Part shown: piece by piece, positions 23,366 to 31,147 of the stretch
How the letters are laid out: every line of letters starts with the position of its first letter
Numbering within the stretch: the first letter of the stretch is position 1
DNA from: Belnapia mucosa
GTDB lineage: Bacteria; Pseudomonadota; Alphaproteobacteria; Acetobacterales; Acetobacteraceae
Assembly (NCBI RefSeq): GCF_016775475.1
Contig: NZ_JAEUXJ010000001.1
Location: 434,001-498,000, forward strand
DNA: 64,000 bases
Direction of reading: 5' to 3'
The notes under the pieces: model-generated
The model's database searches: none
Told to the model about the DNA's origin: nothing
Seen by the model: only the letters and a program-made list of their open reading frames with translations
Made by a program: the position numbers and the translations under genes

Positions 23366-26094
23366 TGCGCGGGACTCCGCTGCTCCTGCTCGGGCTACTG
23401 CTCGCTCCGGCCGCGGCCGGGGCGGAAGGGGCGGTCGGCATACGCGTCGGCAATCATCCCAACCATGGCCGGGTGGTCTTCGACTGGCCCGCCCCGCCCG
23501 GCTATCAGGCCGAACAGGCGGAGGGCGCGGTCGTGCTGCGCTTCCCGCCCGGCAGCGCCATCGACCTCGCCGGGGCGCGGCGGCCGCCACGCAACGTGCT
23601 CGGCGTGACGGCGGAAGGCGAGGCGATCCGCATCGCGCTGCGGCCCGGGGCGCGGACACGCATCTTTCGGGTGGGGCCGAAGGTGGTGGTGGATGCGCTC
23701 GATCCGGCGCCGGCCCAAGGACAAGTGCAGGGGCAGTCGCCACCACCGACGCAGCCCGCTCAGGCGGCCCGGCCCGCGCCGCCGCCTGCCACGTCAGCAC
23801 CCGCGCCTGTGGTCGCTGCCGCGCCGGCCCCGACCGAACCGCCTGCTGCCTCGGCGCCGCGGGCGGTCCGGCCCGGGCCGGTCGCGCTGCCCTTCCCACC
23901 AGGCACCGGCGCCGCGGTGCTGCGCCGCGGCGGTCAGCTTCTCGCCCTGTTCGACAGCGCCGCGCCGCTCGACCTGGCCGCGCTGCGGGCCCGCCCGGGG
24001 CTGGCGACGCTCGAGGCGGAAGCCCTGCCGGGCGCCACCCTGCTCCGCTTGCCGCTGGCGCCGGAGCCGCCGCTGCTGCGGAGGGAGGGTGCGGGTTGGG
24101 TGCTCGACCCGGCTGGCGCCGGTGCTGGCCAGCCCATGCCAGTCGAGGCCGAGGGCGGCGCCGCCTCCCGCCTGCTGCTGCGCGCCGCCACGCCCGGCCG
24201 GGTGGTGCCGCTGACCGATCCCGAGAGCGGGTTGCCGCTGCTGGTCGGCACGGTGCGGGCGGGGGCGGATCACCAGCCCACCGCGCGCCGCCTGCCGGAA
24301 CTGGACCTGCCGCCGACCCTGCTTGGCCTGGCTGTGCTGGCGCGAAGCGACCGGGTGACGCTGCGGGCCGGCGAGGGCCGCTTCCTGATTGGTGCGGGCG
24401 AGGCGCTGGCGCTCGACCCAGCCGCCGTCGGCCCGGCGCCGGCCATGGCCCCGACCCGGATCTTCGACCTGCCGAATCTGCCGCCGGCGCAGTTGCTCGA
24501 CCGGCTGCGCGCCCTGCAAGCCAGCATCGCTGCCGCGCCACCACTGACGCGTCTGCCGCTGCGCCGCGCGGCGGGGGAGACGCTGCTGGCGCTCGGGCTG
24601 CCGCAGGAAGCGCAATCGATGCTGGATCTGGCCGGCACGGAGGATCCCCGTGCCGCCGGCGATGCGCCGCTCGCGGCGCTGACCGCGGCCGCGGCGCTGC
24701 TGGCGGGCCGGCTGCCCCAGGCCGCGGCGCTGCGCAACGATGCGCAGCCTGCCTCCGACGAGGTGACGCTCTGGCGCGCCGCCCTGGCCGCGGCCGAGGG
24801 CGAACCGGCCCGGGCGGCGCCTGGCTTCGCCGCCACCCTGCCGCTGCTTTTCGACTATCCCGAGGCGCTGCGGGCGCGGCTGCTGCCACGGGCGGCGCTG
24901 GCATTGGCTGAGGCCGGGGCGCTCGATCCGCTGCGGCAATTGCTCGATCGCGCCGGGCCACTGCCCACCCTGGCCCTGCCGCGCGCCATGCTGGCCGAGG
25001 CGGAGGGCCAGGCGGAGGCGGCGCTGGCCGCCTATGACACCATCGCCGCCGGACGCGACCGGCCAGCCCGGGCCCGCGCACTGCGCCGCGCGGTGGAGCT
25101 GCGGCTGGCGAATGGGAAGCTGGACGCCGCCGGTGCGGCGCGGGCGTTGGACGCCACGCTCTTCGCCTGGCGCGACGAGGCAGAAGAGATCGCGGCGCGG
25201 CTGCGCCTGGCGGAGCTGCGGCGGGATTCGGGCGATGCCAGCGGCGCATTGGCTTTGCTGCGAGAGACGGAGGCGCTGTTTCCCGACCAGGCGGCGCGGC
25301 TGCGGCCCGCGATCGGTGCCGCCTTCCTCGCCGCGCTGGCGCAGGAGCCGCCGCTCGCCGCCGTCGCGCTCTTTGATGCCTATCCCGCATGGCTGCCCGA
25401 GGGCAGTGCGGGCGAAGCGGCACTGTTGGCGTTGGCGGATCGTCTCGCAGCGCTTGATCTCGGTGACCGGGCCGCGGCGCTGCTCGGCCGCGCGGCGGTG
25501 CAGGGCGGCGGGCCGGGGCGTGCCGCCCTCGGCCTGCGCCAAGCTGGGCTGCTGCTTGCCGAGGGCAATGCGACGGCTGCGTTGGCGGCACTGGAGGCGA
25601 GCGCTACGCCGGAACTGCCAGCATCGCTGCTTGAGGCCCGTAGCCTGTTGCAGGCCCAGGCGGATGTGCGGCTCGGCCGCGGCGAGGCGGCGGAGGCGCG
25701 GCTGCGCGCACTCGGCGTGGCGGGCGCGGAGGCGCTCGCGCAGCTTCTCGCCGAACGCGGCGACTGGGCCGGCGCCGCGGCTGCCTTCGCGCAGCATTTG
25801 CGGGATACACTGCCGGCCATGCCGGCGCCGCTCACGGAGGCGCAGCAGCGATTGCTGCTACGCCAGGCCGCGATGCTGGTGCTGGCGGGCGATGAGGCCG
25901 CGCTCGCCACGCTGCGCGCCGAATCGGCGTCGCGCCTGTCGCCCGGTCCGCTCGCCGCCGGCTTCATCTTGCTGACGGCGGAACGGCTGCGCGGCCTCGC
26001 CGATCTGCCACGACTGCAGCGGGAGCTCTCCCTGTTCCGGACGATGCCGGCACGGCTGGAGGCATTGCGGGCCGGCGGCCCGGTCACACGCTAA
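23365..26094 (+). CDS. Large exported TPR-rich protein of the flagellar operon, function unknown
   Basis: 909 residues from the ATG overlapping the cheZ stop. Visible layout: signal peptide (about 1-20, LLLLGLLLAPAAAGA); an AMIN-like beta domain (about 22-112: VGIRVGNHPNHGRVVFDW ... RIFRVGPKVVVDAL); a proline/alanine linker (about 115-170); a second compact beta-rich region to about 340; then from about 380 to the end alanine/leucine-rich helical hairpins with TPR-like spacing. No enzyme motif is seen. Alanine and leucine content is extreme. I do not recognise a named family. Because it is translationally coupled to cheZ and co-directional with a MotE-like gene, a periplasmic motor or assembly role is the leading guess. 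Confidence 0.82.
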   Translation: MRGTPLLLLGLLLAPAAAGAEGAVGIRVGNHPNHGRVVFDWPAPPGYQAEQAEGAVVLRFPPGSAIDLAGARRPPRNVLGVTAEGEAIRIALRPGARTRIFRVGPKVVVDALDPAPAQGQVQGQSPPPTQPAQAARPAPPPATSAPAPVVAAAPAPTEPPAASAPRAVRPGPVALPFPPGTGAAVLRRGGQLLALFDSAAPLDLAALRARPGLATLEAEALPGATLLRLPLAPEPPLLRREGAGWVLDPAGAGAGQPMPVEAEGGAASRLLLRAATPGRVVPLTDPESGLPLLVGTVRAGADHQPTARRLPELDLPPTLLGLAVLARSDRVTLRAGEGRFLIGAGEALALDPAAVGPAPAMAPTRIFDLPNLPPAQLLDRLRALQASIAAAPPLTRLPLRRAAGETLLALGLPQEAQSMLDLAGTEDPRAAGDAPLAALTAAAALLAGRLPQAAALRNDAQPASDEVTLWRAALAAAEGEPARAAPGFAATLPLLFDYPEALRARLLPRAALALAEAGALDPLRQLLDRAGPLPTLALPRAMLAEAEGQAEAALAAYDTIAAGRDRPARARALRRAVELRLANGKLDAAGAARALDATLFAWRDEAEEIAARLRLAELRRDSGDASGALALLRETEALFPDQAARLRPAIGAAFLAALAQEPPLAAVALFDAYPAWLPEGSAGEAALLALADRLAALDLGDRAAALLGRAAVQGGGPGRAALGLRQAGLLLAEGNATAALAALEASATPELPASLLEARSLLQAQADVRLGRGEAAEARLRALGVAGAEALAQLLAERGDWAGAAAAFAQHLRDTLPAMPAPLTEAQQRLLLRQAAMLVLAGDEAALATLRAESASRLSPGPLAAGFILLTAERLRGLADLPRLQRELSLFRTMPARLEALRAGGPVTR

Positions 26095-26097
26095 GTC

Positions 26098-26112
26098 CCG
26101 CGTCGGGCGCGG
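26098..26112 (+). terminator. GC-rich hairpin after the flagellar TPR gene
   Basis: CCGCG-TCGGG-CGCGG forms a perfect 5-bp stem four bases after the stop at 26094. A T-run (ATTTTT) follows only about 14 bases later, so this is at best a weak intrinsic terminator. Confidence 0.3.
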
Positions 26113-26198
26113 GGGAGGGCGGCAAATTTTTCGGCCGATGGGGTGGGTTTTCGCTTGCGTCCCTGCCCCCCATGCCCCATATGCGCGCCCCGTTGACC

Positions 26199-26215
26199 TG
26201 ATCGATCCCCGATCA
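26199..26215 (+). promoter_or_regulatory. Inverted repeat and possible -35 upstream of speD
   Basis: TTGACC at 26193-26198 resembles a -35 box, though no good -10 follows at 17 bases. Immediately after it, TGATCG-ATCCC-CGATCA is a perfect 6-bp inverted repeat with a 5-base spacer, about 35 bases before the speD ATG. It may be an operator or an RNA hairpin in the 5' leader. Confidence 0.3.
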
Positions 26216-26248
26216 CCCTGGTCATCTGCTGGTGGGAACAGGAGCCCG

Positions 26249-26704
26249 ATGGACGCTCTTCTCCAACTGGGGATGGTCTCGGAATTATCCCCGAGCGAAG
26301 CCCAGAACTCTGAAACCTCGGCGAGCGAGGGGAAGGACTATTTTGTTTCCCGTGACGGCGTCAAATTCGCCGGCACGCATCTGATCATTGATCTGTGGGA
26401 CGCCACCAATCTGGCGGACCCGGAGCATATCGATGCGGTGCTGCGCGAGGCGGCGATCGCCACGGGTGCGACGATCCTGCACGGGCATTTTCACCATTTC
26501 GGCCCGAACAGTGGTGTGTCCGGTGTGCTGGTGCTGGCGGAAAGCCATGTCTCCATCCACACCTGGCCCGAGCGGGACTATGCTGCGCTCGACATCTTCG
26601 TCTGCGGCGAGTGCAATCCGTACAAGGCGATCCCGGTGCTGAAGCGCGGTTTCATGCCGGGCCGCGTCCAGCTTGCCGAGCACAAGCGCGGCCTGATCGG
26701 CTGA
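26249..26704 (+). CDS. speD: S-adenosylmethionine decarboxylase proenzyme
   Basis: 151 residues from MDALLQLG; GGAG lies 5 bases before the ATG, and the longer open frame is not conserved in character. Prokaryotic (class 1B) AdoMetDC makes decarboxylated SAM, the aminopropyl donor for spermidine. Self-cleavage is expected between E98 and S99 in LAESHVSIHTWPE, turning the serine into the pyruvoyl cofactor. The active-site histidine and cysteine are present (H104; cysteine in FVCGEC). About 30 extra N-terminal residues precede the conserved core, compared with the shorter Bacillus and archaeal enzymes. speE follows 72 bases on. Confidence 0.95.
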   Translation: MDALLQLGMVSELSPSEAQNSETSASEGKDYFVSRDGVKFAGTHLIIDLWDATNLADPEHIDAVLREAAIATGATILHGHFHHFGPNSGVSGVLVLAESHVSIHTWPERDYAALDIFVCGECNPYKAIPVLKRGFMPGRVQLAEHKRGLIG

Positions 26705-26726
26705 CACGAAACCATGCATGCGCAGC

Positions 26727-26756
26727 AAGGGGCGGGGCCGTAGGGTCCCGCCCCTT
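26727..26756 (+). terminator. Strong hairpin between speD and speE
   Basis: AAGGGGCGGG pairs perfectly with CCCGCCCCTT, and three further inner pairs (one G-U) leave the tetraloop GTAG, giving a 13-bp stem. Only two T residues follow, so it may terminate part of the transcripts or act as an attenuator or mRNA stabiliser, setting speD higher than speE. Confidence 0.5.
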
Positions 26757-26776
26757 CGCTGTCATCGGGGTATGCC

Positions 26777-27652
26777 ATGACGACCGATTCGTGGGTGAAC
26801 GAGACGCTCTACAGCGCCTGGGGACAGCGCTTCCGCGTGGTGCGGGAGCTGGCCCGTGTGCGGAGCGAATTTCAGGACATCATGATCTTCGAGAGCGAGA
26901 CCCATGGCCGGGTCATGCTGCTCGATGGCGTGGTGCAGATCACCGAGGCGGATGAGTTCGTCTACCAGGAGATGCTGACCCATGTGCCGCTTCTGGCGCA
27001 TGGCGCGGCGAAGCGGGTGCTGATCATCGGCGCCGGCGATGGCGGCGTGCTGCGGCGTGTGCTGCAGCACAACACCGTCCAGCGGGCGGTGATGGTCGAG
27101 ATTGATGGCGAGGTGATCCGCCTTGCCAAGGAACACCTGCCCGGCATCGCCGGCGAGGCCTGGACCGACCAGCGGGCCGAGGTGATCGTCGGCGATGGCA
27201 TCGATTATGTCCGGCAGGCGCCGGATGCCAGCTTCGATGTGGTGATCGTCGACAGCACCGACCCGATCGGCGTCGGCGAGGTGCTGTTCACCGACGAGTT
27301 CTATGCCAACTGCGCTCGGCTGTTGACCGAGCGCGGCCTGGTGGTGAACCAGTGCGGCGTGCCTTTCATGCAATCTGACGAGTTGCGTGACACGAGCCTT
27401 CGGCGCGCCAAGGCTTTCGCCGATGTCTTCGCCTATGTGGCCGCGGTGCCGACCTATGTCGGCGGCTTCATGACGCTGGGCTGGGCGGCGAAGGATGCGC
27501 GGTTGCGGACGGCGACCGTGGGCGAGATCCGGGAACGGGCGCAGGCCGCCGGCATCCTCGGCCGAACCCGCTACTGGACGCCGGAGATCCATGTCGGCGC
27601 CTTCAACCTGCCGCCCTTTATCGCCGAGCATCTGCCGGGCGCAGCGGGCTGA
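26777..27652 (+). CDS. speE: Spermidine synthase
   Basis: 291 residues. It transfers the aminopropyl group from decarboxylated SAM to putrescine. The fold starts with a small beta domain (WVNETLYSAWGQRFRV) followed by the Rossmann methyltransferase-like core: IIGAGDGGVLRRVLQH (84-99), the acidic residue of MVEIDGEVI binding the donor, VGDGIDYV, and VIVDSTDPIG with the catalytic aspartate. YWTPEIHVGAFNLP closes the protein as in the family. It ends 9 bases before the convergent fliP stop. Confidence 0.96.
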   Translation: MTTDSWVNETLYSAWGQRFRVVRELARVRSEFQDIMIFESETHGRVMLLDGVVQITEADEFVYQEMLTHVPLLAHGAAKRVLIIGAGDGGVLRRVLQHNTVQRAVMVEIDGEVIRLAKEHLPGIAGEAWTDQRAEVIVGDGIDYVRQAPDASFDVVIVDSTDPIGVGEVLFTDEFYANCARLLTERGLVVNQCGVPFMQSDELRDTSLRRAKAFADVFAYVAAVPTYVGGFMTLGWAAKDARLRTATVGEIRERAQAAGILGRTRYWTPEIHVGAFNLPPFIAEHLPGAAG

Positions 27653-27661
27653 GGCGCGCCT

Positions 27662-28402
27662 TCAGCCGCTCGCGAAGCCCTGCACCAGGCTGCCGGACAC
27701 CAGCCGCCAGCCATCGACGAGCACGAAGAAGATCAGCTTGAAGGGCAGCGAGACGACGCTCGGCGGCAGCATCATCATGCCGAGCGACATCAGCAGGCTC
27801 GCCACCACCATGTCGATGACGAGGAAGGGCAGGAAGAGCAGGAAGCCGATCTCGAAGGCGCGCTTCAGCTCCCCGACCAGGAAGGCCGGCAGCAGCGCGC
27901 GCCAGGGCAGCTGATCCGGCGCCGCCCCTTCCGGCACCGGCGGCAGCCGGGCGAGATCGGTGAAGAGGGCGAGGTCGCCCTCCCGCACCTGTGCCGCCAT
28001 GAAGCGGCGGAACGGCTCGGCGCTGGCGGCGATGCCGTCGAGCTCGGAGATCCGACCCTCCATCATCGGCGCCAACCCCTCGCGCCAGCTCGCCTCCAGC
28101 GCCGGCTGCATGACGAAGAGGGTGAGGAAGAGGGCGAGGCCGATCAACACCGGATTCGGCGGCACGCCCTGAGCGCCGATGGCGCTGCGCAACAGTGAGA
28201 GCACGATGGCGATCCGCGTGAAGGCGGTGGCCATCACCAGTAGCGAGGGGGCGAGGGAGAGCAGGCCGATCAGCGCCGCCACCTGCACCAGCCGCGCGGT
28301 GGTGCCGGCACCCCCGGCACTGCCGAGATCGATGCTGACGCTCTGCGCCGCCGCCGGCAGGGCCAACAAGGCCAGCGGCAGAGCGAGGAGGAGGCGCCTC
28401 AT
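27662..28402 (-). CDS. fliP: Flagellar type III secretion export-gate protein FliP
   Basis: 246 residues with a cleavable signal sequence (MRRLLLALPLALLALPAAAQS), then four hydrophobic segments. Family marks: LSLAPSLLVMATAFTRIAIV, GVPPNPVLIGLALFLTLFVM, LVGELKRAFEIGFLLFLPF and the closing SLMSLGMMMLPPSVVSLPFK region. FliP pentamers form the core of the FliPQR export gate. The ATG overlaps the fliO stop by four bases. fliQ and fliR lie in the opposite operon about 2 kb away. Confidence 0.96.
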   Translation of the reverse strand: MRRLLLALPLALLALPAAAQSVSIDLGSAGGAGTTARLVQVAALIGLLSLAPSLLVMATAFTRIAIVLSLLRSAIGAQGVPPNPVLIGLALFLTLFVMQPALEASWREGLAPMMEGRISELDGIAASAEPFRRFMAAQVREGDLALFTDLARLPPVPEGAAPDQLPWRALLPAFLVGELKRAFEIGFLLFLPFLVIDMVVASLLMSLGMMMLPPSVVSLPFKLIFFVLVDGWRLVSGSLVQGFASG

Positions 28403-28665
28403 GCACCCGGCTCCGCTGGCGGCAGCCAGCCGAGCAGCGCATCCTGTCCGCCGCCGGTCAAAAGCAATGCCTCCCGACCGTCGCAGCGCAGCAGCAGCAC
28501 GCGGCGACGCGAATCGAGCGCCAGCACCTCCTGCACCGCCAGCCTTCGTCCGGGCCGGGCGGCCAGGCCGCCGGCGCGCAGCCCGCGCGCCAGCAGCGCC
28601 AGGATCAGCAGCACTGCGAGCAACGCGCCGCCCGCCTGAAACCAGTCTCCGCTTTCGATCACCAT
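28399..28665 (-). CDS. fliO: Flagellar biosynthetic protein FliO
   Basis: 88 residues: one transmembrane helix near the start (ALLAVLLILALLARGL) and a small cytoplasmic domain with GRRLAVQEVLALDSRRRVLL and LLLTGGGQDALLGWL. FliO is a short membrane chaperone that stabilises FliP oligomers. The overlap with fliP confirms the assignment. The start MVIESGDW is chosen because it puts the helix at a FliO-like distance; there is no strong ribosome-binding site. Confidence 0.88.
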   Translation of the reverse strand: MVIESGDWFQAGGALLAVLLILALLARGLRAGGLAARPGRRLAVQEVLALDSRRRVLLLRCDGREALLLTGGGQDALLGWLPPAEPGA

Positions 28666-28691
28666 GCGGCATCCTGCCTGTGCTGGGGGGA

Positions 28692-28925
28692 TCAGGGTGG
28701 GGGCAGGGCCGCCGCCAGCCCCTCGACCTCCTGTGCCAGCGCCTCCAGCGCTGGGCGCAGCCGGCGGGCTCGGGCCCGAGGTAGGCCCGCAACGGCCTGG
28801 CATAGCGCGGCGGTTTCGATATCGAGGCCAGTCAGGTCGATCCGCCGGCCGGTCGAGGCGAGGGCGCGGGCCATCAGCACGGTGTCGTGCAGCGCCTCGA
28901 TCGCGGCGAGCGGGGTTTGCGTCAT
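28692..28925 (-). CDS. 77-residue protein upstream of fliO, unknown
   Basis: Short, probably all-helical protein with no signal or membrane segment. Sequence is leucine/alanine/arginine-rich with two likely helices (about 4-26 and 35-72), and ends in prolines. It starts the leftward fliO-fliP operon, 26 bases before fliO, and faces flgB. I do not recognise the family. Its size and helical character would suit an export chaperone (FlgN/FliT-like), but no motif proves it. Coding is supported by position and codon pattern only. Confidence 0.6.
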   Translation of the reverse strand: MTQTPLAAIEALHDTVLMARALASTGRRIDLTGLDIETAALCQAVAGLPRARARRLRPALEALAQEVEGLAAALPPP

Positions 28926-28949
28926 CCCGGGAGGATCGACGGACCGTGG

Positions 28950-28959
28950 TTAAGGAAGC
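28950..28959 (+). promoter_or_regulatory. Candidate regulator site in the second divergent flagellar region
   Basis: TTAAGGAAGC, identical to the minus-strand site at 19727-19736. In context it is GTTAA-GGAAGCG-TGAC: a complete GTTAA half-site and a degenerate one 7 bases away, the spacing of CtrA boxes. It lies between the fliO operon start (28925) and flgB. Confidence 0.45.
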
Positions 28960-29012
28960 GTGACGCGCGGCCTTCACCAAATCTTCGGAAAGCCCGGGCC
29001 AGCATGCCGGGC

Positions 29013-29393
29013 ATGGACCTGACGCGCAGCCCGACCATCGCCCTCGCGGAACGCCGCATCGCCTGGCTCGAGGAACGCCAGCGCGTGCTGGCGCAGAACA
29101 TCGCCAATGCCGATACGCCTGGTTATCTGCCGCGCGATATCGGCGCCTTCGCGCAGAGCCTGTCCGACGCCATGGCGATGGCCCGCACGGCCGGGTCGCA
29201 TCTGGAAGGTCGCACCGGCGTGGCACGGGCGCGGGCGGAGCGGGGGGCGGAGCGCGCCGCCAATGGCAATGGCGTTTCCCTCGACCGGGAGGCGCTGAAG
29301 GTCGCCGATACCGATACCGCGCATGCACTGGCCACCGGCCTCTATCGCCGCTGGATCGGCCTATTCCGCACCGCGCTCGGGCGGCAGCAATGA
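29013..29393 (+). CDS. flgB: Flagellar proximal rod protein FlgB
   Basis: 126 residues from MDLTRSPT; an ATG three codons earlier is an alternative and neither has a clear ribosome-binding site. Rod signature RQRVLAQNIANADTPGYLPR at about residues 22-41, then a short variable part and a C-terminal helix. FlgB is the most proximal rod subunit. Length is normal for the family. flgC follows 12 bases on with a good GGAGG. Confidence 0.93.
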   Translation: MDLTRSPTIALAERRIAWLEERQRVLAQNIANADTPGYLPRDIGAFAQSLSDAMAMARTAGSHLEGRTGVARARAERGAERAANGNGVSLDREALKVADTDTAHALATGLYRRWIGLFRTALGRQQ

Positions 29394-29405
29394 CGGAGGC
29401 ATGGG

Positions 29406-29813
29406 ATGGATCTCGATAGTGCGCTCAGGATCTCGGCGGCCGGCATGCAGGCCCAGGCGACGCGCCTGCGCGTCGTCGCCGAGAATATCGCCAACCAGGA
29501 CAGCACCGGCAGCTCGCCCGGCGCCGATCCCTATCGGCGGAAGACCGTCACCTTCGCCAACCGGCTCGACCGCGCGGCGGGCGTCGAGTTGTTGGAGCTG
29601 CGGAGGATCGGCACCGCATCAGGCGATTTCCCGCAGACCCATGATCCGTCGCATCCGGCGGCGAATGCAGATGGCTATGTGAAGCGGCCCAATGTGGACA
29701 GTCTGATCGAGATGATGGACGTGCGCGAGGCGCAGCGCAGCTACAGCGCCAACCTCGCGGTGCTGGAGACGACGCGCGGCATGCTGACCCGCACGATCGA
29801 GGCGCTGCGCTGA
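29406..29813 (+). CDS. flgC: Flagellar proximal rod protein FlgC
   Basis: 135 residues, standard length. MDLDSALRISAAGMQAQATR and ENIANQDSTGSSPGADPYRR form the N-terminal rod motif; the C-terminal one is GYVKRPNVDSLIEMMDVREA with the closing RTIEALR. GGAGG lies upstream of the ATG. Its stop overlaps the fliE start by one base. Confidence 0.96.
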   Translation: MDLDSALRISAAGMQAQATRLRVVAENIANQDSTGSSPGADPYRRKTVTFANRLDRAAGVELLELRRIGTASGDFPQTHDPSHPAANADGYVKRPNVDSLIEMMDVREAQRSYSANLAVLETTRGMLTRTIEALR

Positions 29814-30106
29814 TGCCGGCCGCCGTCGCGCCGGTGCAGGCTGCCGCCGCCTATCGTGCGGCGCTGGCGCCGGAGGCGCCGGCCGAGGGCGCGGGCTTCG
29901 GCGCCGCGTTGCAACGCGCCGTGGAAGGCGCGGTGGAGATCGGGCACAGCGCCGATGCGGCCAGCACCGGGGCGTTGCTCGGCCAGGGCAGCGTCTCGGA
30001 TGTGGTGCTTGCCGTCTCGCGCGCCGAACTCGCCTTGCAGACCGCGGTGGCGGTCCGGGACCGGGTGGTCTCCGCCTATCAGGACATCATGCGGATGCCG
30101 ATCTAG
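29813..30106 (+). CDS. fliE: Flagellar hook-basal body protein FliE
   Basis: 97 residues. FliE links the MS-ring/export gate to the rod. The family pattern is in the C-terminal half: SDVVLAVSRAELALQTAVAV then RDRVVSAYQDIMRMPI, with the N-terminal half poorly conserved and alanine-rich. It is coupled to flgC by a one-base overlap. fliQ follows after 13 bases. Confidence 0.94.
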   Translation: MPAAVAPVQAAAAYRAALAPEAPAEGAGFGAALQRAVEGAVEIGHSADAASTGALLGQGSVSDVVLAVSRAELALQTAVAVRDRVVSAYQDIMRMPI

Positions 30107-30119
30107 GAGGGCCGCCGCG

Positions 30120-30392
30120 ATGGAGAACGAGGCCGTGCTGGCGGTGCGGGAGGCGCTGTGGATGTCAGTGCAGCTGGCTGCGCCGCCGCTGGGCGCCCTG
30201 CTGGTGGTGGGGCTTGTCGTCTCGATCCTGCAGGCGCTGACGCAGGTCCAGGAGCCGACACTGGCTTTCCTGCCGAAGCTGGTCACGCTCGCCGTGGTGC
30301 TGCTGCTGCTCGGCCCGGCCATGGCGGGCAGCCTGCGTGGCTTCGCGGTCGGGTTGTTCGACCGGGTGGTGGCGGTGGGTGCGGCGCCTTGA
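30120..30392 (+). CDS. fliQ: Flagellar export-gate protein FliQ
   Basis: 90 residues with two transmembrane helices. MENEAVLAVREALWMSVQLA, then GLVVSILQALTQVQEPTLAF, where QALTQVQE is the family hallmark, and a second helix TLAVVLLLLGPAM. GGAGG lies 11 bases before the ATG. Four copies of FliQ join FliP and FliR in the gate. The stop overlaps the fliR TTG start. Confidence 0.95.
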   Translation: MENEAVLAVREALWMSVQLAAPPLGALLVVGLVVSILQALTQVQEPTLAFLPKLVTLAVVLLLLGPAMAGSLRGFAVGLFDRVVAVGAAP

Positions 30393-31144
30393 CGTCCGAG
30401 GCGCTGCCGCTGCTGGCTTTCCAGGCGATGCTGCTGGTAGCGCGGCTCGGCGGTGCGCTGCTGCTGCTGCCGGGCCTCGGGGAACAGGATATCCCCGCCA
30501 GCATCCGCCTCGCCCTGCTGCTGGCGCTGGTGGCGCTGCTGCTGCCGGGAATTGCGCCGGGCTTGCCGTCTCTGCCGGATGCGGTGCCGAAATTGCTGCG
30601 GCTGATCCTGGTGGAGACGGCGATCGGCCTCTGGCTCGGTCTGCTGGCGCGACTGGTGGCGCTGGCACTCGGTCAGGTGGGGCAATTGGCGGCGCTGTTG
30701 ATCGGCCTCGCCAGCCCCTTGCAGACCGATCCAATGCTGGGCGCGCAATCCACCGCGACGGGGCGGCTTTTTACCCTGCTGGCGGCGGTGCTGCTGCTGT
30801 CCAGCGGGCTCTATGCGTTACCGCTTCGGGCGCTGGCCGAAAGCTATGCTCTGCTGCCGCCCGGGGCGCCGTTTCCAGCCGATGCCGGCGCCGGGCGGGT
30901 GGCGCAGGCGGTGGCGGACAGCCTGGGGCTGGCGCTGCGGTTGGCCGCGCCGCTGCTGCTGGTGGCGGTGCTGGGCCATGTCGCGCTGGGGCTGCTGGCG
31001 CGGATGGCGCCGCAAACCCAGCTGCTCAACCTCGCTGCCCCGGCGCAGATCCTGGCCGGGTTAACGGTGCTTGGTCTGCTGCTGCCCGCCTTGCTTGCTC
31101 TCTGGCTCGCCGCGGCCGCCGACTCGCTGACCCTGCCAAGCTGA
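30389..31144 (+). CDS. fliR: Flagellar export-gate protein FliR (TTG start)
   Basis: 251 residues with six hydrophobic segments, the normal FliR layout. The only start that keeps the conserved N-terminus (ALPLLAFQAMLLVARLGGAL) is TTG at 30389, overlapping the fliQ stop by four bases; the next ATG would remove the first helix. Other marks: PGLGEQDIPASIRLALLLAL, GQVGQLAALLIGLASPLQTD and NLAAPAQILAGLTVL. Four bases separate it from flhB. Confidence 0.93.
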   Translation: MTSEALPLLAFQAMLLVARLGGALLLLPGLGEQDIPASIRLALLLALVALLLPGIAPGLPSLPDAVPKLLRLILVETAIGLWLGLLARLVALALGQVGQLAALLIGLASPLQTDPMLGAQSTATGRLFTLLAAVLLLSSGLYALPLRALAESYALLPPGAPFPADAGAGRVAQAVADSLGLALRLAAPLLLVAVLGHVALGLLARMAPQTQLLNLAAPAQILAGLTVLGLLLPALLALWLAAAADSLTLPS

Positions 31145-31147
31145 ACT

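Noticed and set aside
22844..25591. 915-codon minus-strand frame opposite the TPR gene
   Set aside because: Proline/arginine-rich low-complexity shadow. The plus frame has a signal peptide, operon overlap and regular helices.
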